From Bacteroidales bacterium (GTDB taxonomy: Bacteria > Bacteroidota > Bacteroidia > Bacteroidales > WCHB1-69): 7,404 bases of DNA. Location of the stretch: NCBI GenBank assembly GCA_017964755.1, contig JAGCRI010000134.1, forward strand, positions 1-7,404, read 5' to 3'. Numbering within the stretch: the stretch's first letter is position 1; each line of letters starts with the position of its first letter. The notes under the pieces were generated by a model. That model made no database searches and was not told the origin of the DNA. It worked only from the letters and a program-made list of their open reading frames with translations. Shown piece after piece: positions 1 to 6,503 of the stretch. A program made the translations under genes and the position numbers.

Positions 1-9
1 ATCAAGAAT

Positions 10-645
10 ATGTTTACAGGAATTGTTGAAAAGACAGGAAAAGTCGTCAAGATTGAAAAGGAAAACACGAATTATCATTTTACGTTGGAGGTGGATTTTG
101 CTGATGAATTGTCCATTGACCAGAGTATGGCGCATGACGGATGCTGCCTGACTATAGTGAAGGTTGACAAGGCAAAGAAGCAGTATGTTGTCACGGCAAT
201 GGATGAGACCATGCTAAAGACCAATTTGGGAAGATGGGAAGTAGGCTATGAGGTAAATCTTGAGCGTAGCATGCGCATGGACGGCCGTTTTGATGGGCAC
301 ATTGTGCAGGGACACGTCGATCAGACGGCGGTGTGCGAAAAGGTCGTTGATGACAACGGGAGCTGGCGTTATTATTTCACATACGATGCGGCGAAGAACA
401 ACTTCACTGTCCCGAAAGGCTCTATTTCCGTTAACGGCGTCAGTCTCACTGTCGTTGATTCGGAGCGCGGACATTTTTCTGTAGCTATCATCCCTTACAC
501 TCACAAGGTGACTAATTTCCACAATTTTTCAGAAGGAACTGTCGTGAACATTGAGTTTGACGTTTTCGGAAAATATGTCCAGCGGCTTTTGGATGAGTAT
601 TTCAAAGCCAATAAGGAGTTGGTTTTTAAGCCAGAAACCAAGTGA
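10..645 (+). CDS. ribE: Riboflavin synthase (alpha chain)
   Basis: This cytosolic enzyme performs the last step of riboflavin synthesis, a dismutation of two 6,7-dimethyl-8-ribityllumazine molecules to riboflavin and a pyrimidinedione. The 211-residue product is close to the roughly 213 residues of E. coli RibC. It begins with the family signature MFTGIVE and has two lumazine-binding halves, about residues 1-97 and 98-195. The first half carries AHDGCCLT (41-48) and the second VNGVSLTV (141-148). Residues known to matter in the family are present: Phe2, Cys46, His102 in GHVD, Lys136, Ser145 and Asp184. The C-terminal helix (about 185-200) matches the trimerisation region. The ATG at 10 gives the canonical N-terminus, and only nine bases precede it here, so its promoter is not visible. 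The gene is complete and intact. No other riboflavin gene lies in the window, so it may stand alone or belong to an operon to the left. Confidence 0.97.
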   Translation: MFTGIVEKTGKVVKIEKENTNYHFTLEVDFADELSIDQSMAHDGCCLTIVKVDKAKKQYVVTAMDETMLKTNLGRWEVGYEVNLERSMRMDGRFDGHIVQGHVDQTAVCEKVVDDNGSWRYYFTYDAAKNNFTVPKGSISVNGVSLTVVDSERGHFSVAIIPYTHKVTNFHNFSEGTVVNIEFDVFGKYVQRLLDEYFKANKELVFKPETK

Positions 646-756
646 AAATACCGACTAATGCTTTGTGCATATATTCATTTATAGACCCACTTTATAATTG
701 GTGATTTTTGTTCTAAAAAAAAGTTCCAAAAAGTGGTGATGAATCAAAAAAAAGTG

Positions 757-764
757 TATTTTTG
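757..764 (+). promoter_or_regulatory. Bacteroidetes -7 promoter element for tRNA-Ser
   Basis: TATTTTTG followed by C matches the Bacteroidetes -7 consensus TAnnTTTG(C) exactly. It ends 24 bases before the mature tRNA 5' end, which leaves room for a short 5' leader removed by RNase P. No good TTTG/TTG -33 element lies at the usual distance upstream, so the call rests on the -7 box and its position. Confidence 0.6.
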
Positions 765-788
765 CAACCGTTTTAGTCTTAAGACCAC

Positions 789-875
789 GGAGAGGTGGGT
801 GAGTGGCTGAAACCAACAGTTTGCTAAACTGTCGTAGGGGTAACCCTACCACGAGTTCGAATCTCGTCCTCTCCG
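789..875 (+). tRNA. tRNA-Ser (anticodon GCU)
   Basis: A complete class II tRNA folds from this stretch. The 7-bp acceptor stem is 789-795 with 868-874. The D arm has its GG at 805-806. The 5-bp anticodon stem is 816-820 with 828-832, and the anticodon GCT is at 823-825. The long variable arm is a 6-bp stem, 834-839 with 844-849. The T arm is 851-855 with 863-867 around TTCGAAT. The discriminator base is G875, as expected for serine. The tRNA reads AGC and AGU codons. The 3' CCA is not encoded (the next bases are CAA), so it must be added by nucleotidyltransferase. All stems pair without mismatch. Confidence 0.98.
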
Positions 876-880
876 CAAGC

Positions 881-911
881 AAAAAGGCAACGTGAAAACG
901 TTGCCTTTTTT
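881..911 (+). terminator. Intrinsic terminator after tRNA-Ser
   Basis: A perfect 13-bp inverted repeat (881-893 with 898-910) is closed by a GAAA tetraloop (894-897). The 3' arm ends in a run of T (906-911). The hairpin begins five bases after the tRNA 3' end. Because the 5' arm begins with AAAAA, the minus strand also reads as a hairpin followed by a T run. The element could therefore also stop transcripts arriving from the convergent ATPase gene. Confidence 0.9.
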
Positions 912-921
912 GTTCGCAGAA

Positions 922-979
922 CCACCGTTGAACGCTCGCGTTCAGAAGGTGGGCGGAGCACAAAAAAGAAGCCTTGTGC
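922..979. other. Tandem noncoding hairpins between tRNA-Ser and the ATPase gene
   Basis: Two inverted repeats follow each other. The first pairs CCACC (922-926) with GGTGG (948-952). It continues after a small internal loop as a stem of about 6 bp (929-934 with 939-944) capped by CTCG. The second pairs GCACAA (958-963) with TTGTGC (974-979) around a 10-base loop. Neither is followed by a T tract on the plus strand, so they do not look like ordinary terminators. The surrounding 912-1102 gap shows no convincing coding frame. The hairpins could be part of a transcript end, a degenerate repeat or chance. The function is unknown. Confidence 0.4.
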
Positions 980-1082
980 AGCCGACCGAGACCGGAGGTA
1001 AGAAGTAAACTGGATTGTTATGGTTTTGTGTGCGGAACTTTTGTCTATGCCCCCCAGTGGAAATAGTTCATATTGCGCTAAT

Positions 1083-1095
1083 GTGTCTGAGACAC
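1083..1095. repeat. 13-base palindrome just past the ATPase stop codon
   Basis: GTGTCTGAGACAC is a perfect inverted repeat centred on one base, seven bases beyond the ATPase stop codon in its direction of transcription. No T run follows on the minus strand, so it is weak as an intrinsic terminator. It could mark a transcript end or a protein-binding site, or be fortuitous. Confidence 0.3.
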
Positions 1096-1102
1096 GCGAC
1101 TA

Positions 1103-2407
1103 TCATTTCGCATGGATGATGTAATCATTCACTGCATACAATGGGATATTGGTGAGTTGCTCTTGTCTTTTGTATGGCAGCATGGAAAAACGCAAGGCTT
1201 TCATCTCTGGTTTTTCTTTAAGCAGTGCGGATAAGGCATTGGATCTGACATTCGTTTCTGCTTTCACTTCTATCGGTAACGCTTGCTTTTCTTGTTGTAT
1301 GATAAAATCCAGTTCTAAGCGAGACTGTTCAGTGTTGTGATAATAAATCGGATTAATGTTCCAACTTTTCATTTGTTGCAAAACGTATTGTTCGGTCATG
1401 GCGCCTTTGAATTCTGTGAAGATGTCGTTGTTAATGAGAACTTGAGCGGGCAATGTTTTTGCCATAGCACCTAAAAGTCCAACATCCAGCATGTAGAGTT
1501 TAAAGATGGGTAATTCTTCGTATGCCTCAAGCGGTAGCATGGGCTTTGAACATCTTGCCACTTTGTGAACAAGACCGGCATCAATAAGCCATTGGATTGC
1601 CATCTCGAAATCATTGGCGCGAGCACCTTTGCGAATAGCGCCATATACGAATTTCTTGTTCTCTTTGGCTAATTGGGACGGCAGACTTTTCCATACCAAA
1701 CGAATACGTTCAACAAGTTCTTTTGAAGCATGTTTTGAGAAATCACGGTCATAGCCTTTGATGATGTCGGTTTGTAGGCGCCTCACCTCATTCAAAGCAT
1801 TCGTTTCAATGTATGTCTTTACCACTTCGGGCATGCCTCCCACATAGTAATATTGGCGCAGCAAATCAACATATTTCCCATGAAGAATGTTGGTGGTTTC
1901 AAAGTCGTATGAAGTAAGAAGGTTGCAGGCTTCAATTTCGCCTTTGGCATACAGGAATTCTTCAAAATTCATAGGAAAAATATCCATTGTGTCCACTTTT
2001 CCGACAGGATAGGACACATTATTGTGCATAGCAATGCCAAGCATTGAACCTGCTACGGCAATATGATATTCAGGTGCCTGTTCGCAAAAATATTTCAAAG
2101 ATTCAATGGCTTCCGGAATTTCCTGTACTTCATCAAGAATTATGAGCGTGTCGCATGGGGTGATGTCAATGGCAGTAAGTGCACGCAGAGCACGGAGTAT
2201 GCGATCAATGTCGAAATCTTGAGTGAAAATTTGTTGTGCCATACTGTTTTTACGACACACAACATAAGCCTCTTTCTTATATTCGCGACGAGCGAATTCG
2301 CGTAATAGCCAAGTCTTCCCGACTTGTCGAGCCCCATTCAAAATTAGCGGTTTTCTATTGGTGTTGTTTTTCCAATTTATAAGTTGTTGTATTGCAAATC
2401 TTTCCAT
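1103..2407 (-). CDS. AAA+ ATPase with DUF4143-type C-terminal region
   Basis: This 434-residue protein belongs to the predicted AAA+ ATPases of the AAA_14/DUF4143 type (COG1373-like), whose cellular role is not established. The N-terminal domain (about 18-150) has a Walker A motif, GARQVGKT (25-32), a Walker B motif, LIILDEVQE (88-96), and a sensor-1-like AGS (119-121). The DUF4143 region contains the typical YYVGGMPEVV (187-196). The C-terminal part has the spacing of a PD-(D/E)xK-like fold: Glu339, Asp367 in ELDFII, and Glu380-Val-Lys382. The length is normal and the frame is intact. No signal peptide or membrane segment is apparent. The ATG at 2405-2407 is chosen because it gives the usual MERF..Q..L..W start, and no Shine-Dalgarno precedes it. 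Sampled stretches run near 40% GC against 55-60% in parts of the neighbouring methyltransferase. With its position next to a tRNA gene, this suggests an accessory gene. Confidence 0.88.
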   Translation of the reverse strand: MERFAIQQLINWKNNTNRKPLILNGARQVGKTWLLREFARREYKKEAYVVCRKNSMAQQIFTQDFDIDRILRALRALTAIDITPCDTLIILDEVQEIPEAIESLKYFCEQAPEYHIAVAGSMLGIAMHNNVSYPVGKVDTMDIFPMNFEEFLYAKGEIEACNLLTSYDFETTNILHGKYVDLLRQYYYVGGMPEVVKTYIETNALNEVRRLQTDIIKGYDRDFSKHASKELVERIRLVWKSLPSQLAKENKKFVYGAIRKGARANDFEMAIQWLIDAGLVHKVARCSKPMLPLEAYEELPIFKLYMLDVGLLGAMAKTLPAQVLINNDIFTEFKGAMTEQYVLQQMKSWNINPIYYHNTEQSRLELDFIIQQEKQALPIEVKAETNVRSNALSALLKEKPEMKALRFSMLPYKRQEQLTNIPLYAVNDYIIHAK

Positions 2408-2476
2408 ATAATTCTAAACATTTTTCTGCATATAATATTGGGGGATTATTACATTTTTTGACGCATAATCCAGCTG

Positions 2477-2484
2477 CAAATATA
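2477..2484 (-). promoter_or_regulatory. -7 promoter element for the AAA+ ATPase gene
   Basis: On the minus strand this reads TATATTTG followed by C, matching TAnnTTTG(C). It lies about 70 bases before the ATPase start, in the 122-base gap after the methyltransferase gene. No clear -33 partner is visible. The gap is AT-rich and has no convincing intrinsic terminator, so readthrough from the upstream operon cannot be excluded. Confidence 0.5.
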
Positions 2485-2529
2485 CAAAAATTTACACTTG
2501 ACGGAAAATTGAAATTTTTTGAATGATTT

Positions 2530-3648
2530 TTACCACAAATTAAAGACGTGGTATTTGCACTCCAACGCTCCGTTGAATAGCGTGAATTTTTTTGCGGGGC
2601 GTAGGCCGATGTGCTTCATCGCCTCTGTGTCGGAGCTGATGATTGCGGCGGTGCAGCCCTGATAGTTGCGCTTGAGCGTGTCGCCGATGCGCTTGTACAG
2701 ATCGTTGAGGTCATCTGCCTCAAGCCGCTCCCCGTATGGCGGGTTTATGATTATGGTGGCAGGGGTGCGGCGTGGCTTCGTATCCATCAAGTCGCTTTGC
2801 CTCAAGCGGATAAAGTCGCGCAGGTTGGCGTTGCTGACGTTGCGGCGCGCCACGGCCATGAACCGTTCCGATATGTCGGAACCGTAGAAGTCAATGGGGA
2901 CGTCTTCCCTTATCTTGGCGGATTTTACAGTGTCGTTCCATAGTTTCCTGTCGAAGTTGAGCCACGAGAAGAACCCGAAATGGCGGCGGTAGTAGCCCGC
3001 CGGAATGTTCAATGCAGCCATCGCCGCCTCAATTGGCAGTGTGCCGCTGCCGCACATGAAGTCGATGAAGTCGGTTTTGCCGTCCCAGCCGCTCAGTTTT
3101 ATCATTGCCGCCGCTAACACTTCGTTGATAGGTGCGGGGTGGTTGCCTGTCTTGTAACCGCGCTTGTGCAACGATTCGCCTGTGCTGTCCAAATATACAA
3201 TTGCTTGGTTACGAGATATATGCACATGAAACTGCACGTCTGGATTCTCCTTGTCAACTGATGGCCGTTCGTCATATTTTTCCCTGAACCTGTCGCAAAT
3301 GGCATCTTTTGTCAGCAGCGCGGCAAATAGGGGAGTGTTGAAGATTGATTCGTTTATGGTTGCACTGACTGCCAATGTCCCGTTGGATTTTAAAAACCGC
3401 TCGGCAGGTATTTTATACACTGCTTCGTAAAATTGGTTGTTGTTTTGGAACTGAAATTCAGACACTTGCCAGAAGATACGGAGGGCTGTGCGGCAGAAAT
3501 AGTTGCATTTGTACATCAGTTCGAGGCCGCCCTCAAACTGCACAGCACGGTTCAGAATGCGGCACTGCTGCGCGCCTAACGCGACCAACTCGTCTTTCAA
3601 AAGTCCTTCAAGTCCTGCAAAAGTCTTTGCTAAAAATTTTTCACTCAT
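2530..3648 (-). CDS. rlmL: THUMP-domain 23S rRNA (guanine-N2) methyltransferase, RlmL type
   Basis: This is a 372-residue class I SAM-dependent RNA methyltransferase, expected to make m2G in 23S rRNA (position 2445 in E. coli numbering). It starts with an RlmL-like N-terminus (KTFAGLEGLLKDEL, 8-21). A THUMP RNA-binding domain spans roughly 45-155. The linker LHKRGYKTGNHPAPINEVLA (160-179) is characteristic of the family. The Rossmann domain shows motif I, DFMCGSGTLP (196-205), an acidic ribose-contacting position in GSDIS (256-260) and the catalytic motif IV NPPYGERL (302-309). E. coli RlmKL is a fusion of about 700 residues. This protein matches only the RlmL half, and no RlmK domain follows. 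The start lies 5 bases after the parC stop codon, which implies co-transcription with it. The exact target base is inferred from the family. Confidence 0.9.
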   Translation of the reverse strand: MSEKFLAKTFAGLEGLLKDELVALGAQQCRILNRAVQFEGGLELMYKCNYFCRTALRIFWQVSEFQFQNNNQFYEAVYKIPAERFLKSNGTLAVSATINESIFNTPLFAALLTKDAICDRFREKYDERPSVDKENPDVQFHVHISRNQAIVYLDSTGESLHKRGYKTGNHPAPINEVLAAAMIKLSGWDGKTDFIDFMCGSGTLPIEAAMAALNIPAGYYRRHFGFFSWLNFDRKLWNDTVKSAKIREDVPIDFYGSDISERFMAVARRNVSNANLRDFIRLRQSDLMDTKPRRTPATIIINPPYGERLEADDLNDLYKRIGDTLKRNYQGCTAAIISSDTEAMKHIGLRPAKKFTLFNGALECKYHVFNLW

Positions 3649-3653
3649 CTTGT

Positions 3654-6449
3654 TTAATTGAAATCAAGTTCCATTTGTGTCCCGCTATTGTCTTCTGTAT
3701 TGCTATTTTGCTGTGAATCAGAGGTTTTGTCTTTATCTATATTGTCATAGATCTCTTTCGCAACAGCATCGTCAATGCTCATTTCAGCGTCAGATTCCGC
3801 TTCCTGAATATCTTCCGCTTGTTCTTCCTCCGGCTCTTCGTAGGGCAGCGGCTCCGTGAAAGCAATTTTCTTTATTGTCTTGTATGCCAATTTCTTACCA
3901 CGGGCTTTTACTGTCATAATCTCTACCAAATCGGCAACTGATATAACTTCATCTAAAATCTCTTTCGGGTCTTTCATTGTGTATTTCACCGCTATTTGCG
4001 GCAGCCAGTCCACTGAAACAGCAATGAGTGTAAGGTCGTTGTCGTCAGGTATAAAGTCGATTTTCTTTTCTGAATAGAAAGGATTGAATCTCTTTACATA
4101 ATACTTGTCTTCCTTTTTGTTTTTATAGATTGCCGTGACCGGTTTTTGCGGGTTGAACTTCTGGATAATCTGAAGCCCGTCATCGAAATGTGTTGTCAAG
4201 TCATAGCCTGTAATTCTATAACTTCCTGATTCATAGATTGCTATAATCTTATCATCGCTTTTGAACGAGCCGAGAAAATCGCCGCGCCCGTCATTGTTGA
4301 GTCTCATCACAATCGGGTCGAAATAGACGTTGATTGCGCTTAATGTGGAGACGCCTTTTTCGCTCATTTCAATCTTTCTCACAGGATTGCGGGAGAGAAT
4401 ATTGCCTTTTGAAGAACGTCCTTTTATTGCAAGGGTTGAGAAATCGAACTCAAACTGCAGTTTTTTAAGTTTCGGCTTCGGTTTGAGGAACACTTTCACT
4501 TTTTCCGCTTCACCGTTGGCATTCGAGGTGAAATATAGGATTTTGCTCCCTGTCTTCCCTTGTGTGAGGTCGTACTCTTTGTCGCGGGTGATGCCGCCGA
4601 TAGCAAAGCGCTTTACCATTGCCGCGCCGCCGTTGCCGTCAGAATAGACCAAGTTGTAAATGGTGCGGTCATCGCCGCGCTTGAAGACTTCGACAAAGAT
4701 TATGTCATTGCCAAAGAACTGTTTGTCAGACACTTTCGAGACCATAAACTTGCCGTTTTCGCGGAAGACGATAATCTCGTCAATGTCAGAGCAGTCGCAG
4801 ATGTACTCCACGCCTTCCTCTTTTTTGAGTGCGAGACCTACGAAGCCCTCCTTGCGGTTGACATAGAGTTTGCGGTTTGCCACAGCGACCGCCGCAGCAA
4901 CGATGTTATCGAAACTCTTGATTTCGGTCTTGCGTTCCTTGTCTTTGCCGTATTTCTTTTTCAGGTTGCGGAAGTAGTTGATAGTAAATTCAGTAAGATG
5001 TTCCAAGTGGTTTTTCACTTCGTCAATGTCAACTTCAATTGAGAAAATCTGGTCTTCCGCCTTCTTAATGTCGAATTTTGAGATTTTACGCACCGGCTTT
5101 TCGCACAGTTTCAGCACGTCTTCACGGGTGATTTCCTTTTTCAGCAACGGGCGGTAGGGGTCGAAAGCCCTTTCAATGTTCTCCAACTGCACTTCCCATG
5201 TTTCGGTGTCTTTCTCCAATTCCTTGTAAATCCTGTTTTCAAAGAATATTTTCTCCAAAGAGATCCAATGCCACTGGTCTTCAAGTTCAGCGAGTTGTAT
5301 TTCAAGTTCTTTTTTAAGAAGATTATAAGTGTTTTGGGTATTTATTTTGAGAATCTCTTTAACAGAAAGAAAAGCCGGCTTGGTGTTGTAGATGACGCAT
5401 GGGTTGGGGGAGTAGGTCATCTCGCAGTCGGTGAAGGCGTATAGCGCATCAATGGTTTGGTCGGGCGAAACTCCCGGTTGCAGATGCAGCAGAATACGCA
5501 CACTGTCAGCAGTGTTGTCGTCTATCTTTTTGATTTTGAGTTTGCCGCTTGCCACGGCGTTGTCTATCGACTTTGAAGACTCGTGGAGAAGTTTTTCGGT
5601 ATTTGTGCCGAATGGTATTTCTGTGATTACCAATGTCTTATTGTCGAGAATGCTTATCTTTGCCCTGTTGCGGATTTTGCCTCCGCGGAGTCCGTCATTG
5701 TAGCGGCTGACGTCAATGGAGCCGCCTGTCGGGAAGTCCGGATAGAGTTCGAAATCTTTGCCTTCAAGTATGGCAATTGAACCGTCCAACAGTTCGTTGA
5801 AGTTGTGCGGCAGAATCAGCGTGGCAAGCCCGACTCCGATGCCCTCAACGCCCTGAGCGAGCAGCAGCGGGAACTTTATCGGAAGCAGAATCGGCTCTTT
5901 GTTGCGCCCGTCGTATGAAATTTGCCAGTCAGTGGTTTTATGGTTGAAGACGACTTCAAGGGCGAATTTTGAGAGCCGCGCCTCAATGTATCGGGGCGCC
6001 GCACTTGGGTCGCCAGTGAAAATGTTGCCCCAGTTGCCCTGCGTGTCAATGGCAAGCCCTTTCTGGCCGAGTTGCACGAGAGCTCCGCCAATGGAAGCGT
6101 CACCGTGCGGGTGGTATTTCATGGTGTTGCCGATGATGTTCGCCACTTTGTTGAAACGGCCGTCCTCCAACTCCTCCATCGAATGCAGGATGCGCCGCTG
6201 CACAGGCTTCAACCCGTCATACACATCGGGAAACGCCCTGTCTAACAAAACGTATGATGCGTAGTCCAGGAACCAGTTTTCAAACATGGACTGCACATGC
6301 ATGATTTTGTGCAAGTTGTATTTGTCATTTCCTTCCGCATTATCCTTCGTAATATCACTTGTAGCGGTGCTTTCTTGCTGTGTGTCAATAGATTGCTCCT
6401 CTTTCTGCTCTTCAATTCTGTCGTTGCCGTTGTTATTGTCTTCTGCCAT
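3654..6449 (-). CDS. parC: DNA topoisomerase IV subunit A
   Basis: This is the DNA-cleaving subunit of a type IIA topoisomerase, which with ParE decatenates and relaxes chromosomes. The order in 931 residues is: an acidic, Asn/Gln-rich leader (1-45); the winged-helix and tower breakage domain (about 50-370), with QRDR motif YHPHGD (112-117), catalytic Arg153-Tyr154 in AAPRYIEARL and intercalating Ile212 in ILPHN; a helical C-gate coiled coil (about 370-515); a beta-pinwheel-like domain (about 515-860); and a disordered tail (866-931), about a third Asp/Glu. No QRRGGRG-type GyrA box is seen, which favours ParC over GyrA. The QRDR positions equivalent to E. coli ParC Ser80 and Glu84 are Ala118 and Gly122. 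The protein ends in QMELDF, resembling a sliding-clamp-binding peptide. The ATG at 6447-6449 follows a -7 promoter element. Without seeing gyrA elsewhere, the ParC/GyrA distinction rests on family resemblance. Confidence 0.93.
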   Translation of the reverse strand: MAEDNNNGNDRIEEQKEEQSIDTQQESTATSDITKDNAEGNDKYNLHKIMHVQSMFENWFLDYASYVLLDRAFPDVYDGLKPVQRRILHSMEELEDGRFNKVANIIGNTMKYHPHGDASIGGALVQLGQKGLAIDTQGNWGNIFTGDPSAAPRYIEARLSKFALEVVFNHKTTDWQISYDGRNKEPILLPIKFPLLLAQGVEGIGVGLATLILPHNFNELLDGSIAILEGKDFELYPDFPTGGSIDVSRYNDGLRGGKIRNRAKISILDNKTLVITEIPFGTNTEKLLHESSKSIDNAVASGKLKIKKIDDNTADSVRILLHLQPGVSPDQTIDALYAFTDCEMTYSPNPCVIYNTKPAFLSVKEILKINTQNTYNLLKKELEIQLAELEDQWHWISLEKIFFENRIYKELEKDTETWEVQLENIERAFDPYRPLLKKEITREDVLKLCEKPVRKISKFDIKKAEDQIFSIEVDIDEVKNHLEHLTEFTINYFRNLKKKYGKDKERKTEIKSFDNIVAAAVAVANRKLYVNRKEGFVGLALKKEEGVEYICDCSDIDEIIVFRENGKFMVSKVSDKQFFGNDIIFVEVFKRGDDRTIYNLVYSDGNGGAAMVKRFAIGGITRDKEYDLTQGKTGSKILYFTSNANGEAEKVKVFLKPKPKLKKLQFEFDFSTLAIKGRSSKGNILSRNPVRKIEMSEKGVSTLSAINVYFDPIVMRLNNDGRGDFLGSFKSDDKIIAIYESGSYRITGYDLTTHFDDGLQIIQKFNPQKPVTAIYKNKKEDKYYVKRFNPFYSEKKIDFIPDDNDLTLIAVSVDWLPQIAVKYTMKDPKEILDEVISVADLVEIMTVKARGKKLAYKTIKKIAFTEPLPYEEPEEEQAEDIQEAESDAEMSIDDAVAKEIYDNIDKDKTSDSQQNSNTEDNSGTQMELDFN

Positions 6450-6477
6450 CGTTTTGTATTGTCAATAAATGAAAGTG

Positions 6478-6485
6478 CAAATTTA
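6478..6485 (-). promoter_or_regulatory. -7 promoter element for the parC-rlmL operon
   Basis: The minus strand reads TAAATTTG followed by C, an exact TAnnTTTG(C) match. It ends 28 bases before the parC ATG, within the 54-base gap after the MORN-repeat gene. A TTTTG lies upstream (6498-6502), but only 12 bases away, closer than the usual -33/-7 spacing. The -33 element is therefore unclear. Confidence 0.55.
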
Positions 6486-6503
6486 AAGGTTTTTTTTCAA
6501 AAT

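Noticed and set aside
687..736. Inverted repeat CCACTTT (687-693) and AAAGTGG (730-736) between ribE and the tRNA.
   Set aside because: It is only 7 bp with a 36-base spacer in very AT-rich DNA, with no T tract after it. Too weak to call a terminator or operator.
679..963. A 94-codon minus-strand open frame across the tRNA-Ser gene.
   Set aside because: It is the antisense translation of the tRNA and its terminator, giving the familiar spurious peptide containing RTRFELVV. No promoter or start signal supports it.
2505..2520. AAAATTGAAATTTTTT as a possible terminator after rlmL.
   Set aside because: The stem would be only A-T pairs and very short, and read on the minus strand it is not a stable hairpin followed by a T run.
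789..2530. A possible integrated element using the tRNA-Ser 3' end as an attachment site, with the ATPase as cargo.
   Set aside because: No second copy of the tRNA 3' end (for example TCGAATCTCGTCCTCTCC) appears before rlmL, and there is no integrase. Only the position and base composition hint at insertion.
4560..5042. A 160-codon plus-strand open frame opposite parC, and several shorter ones (for example 5899-6264, 6297-6710).
   Set aside because: They lie wholly or largely opposite well-supported genes, have no recognisable domains and no promoter-like element, and are the shadow frames expected in biased codon usage.
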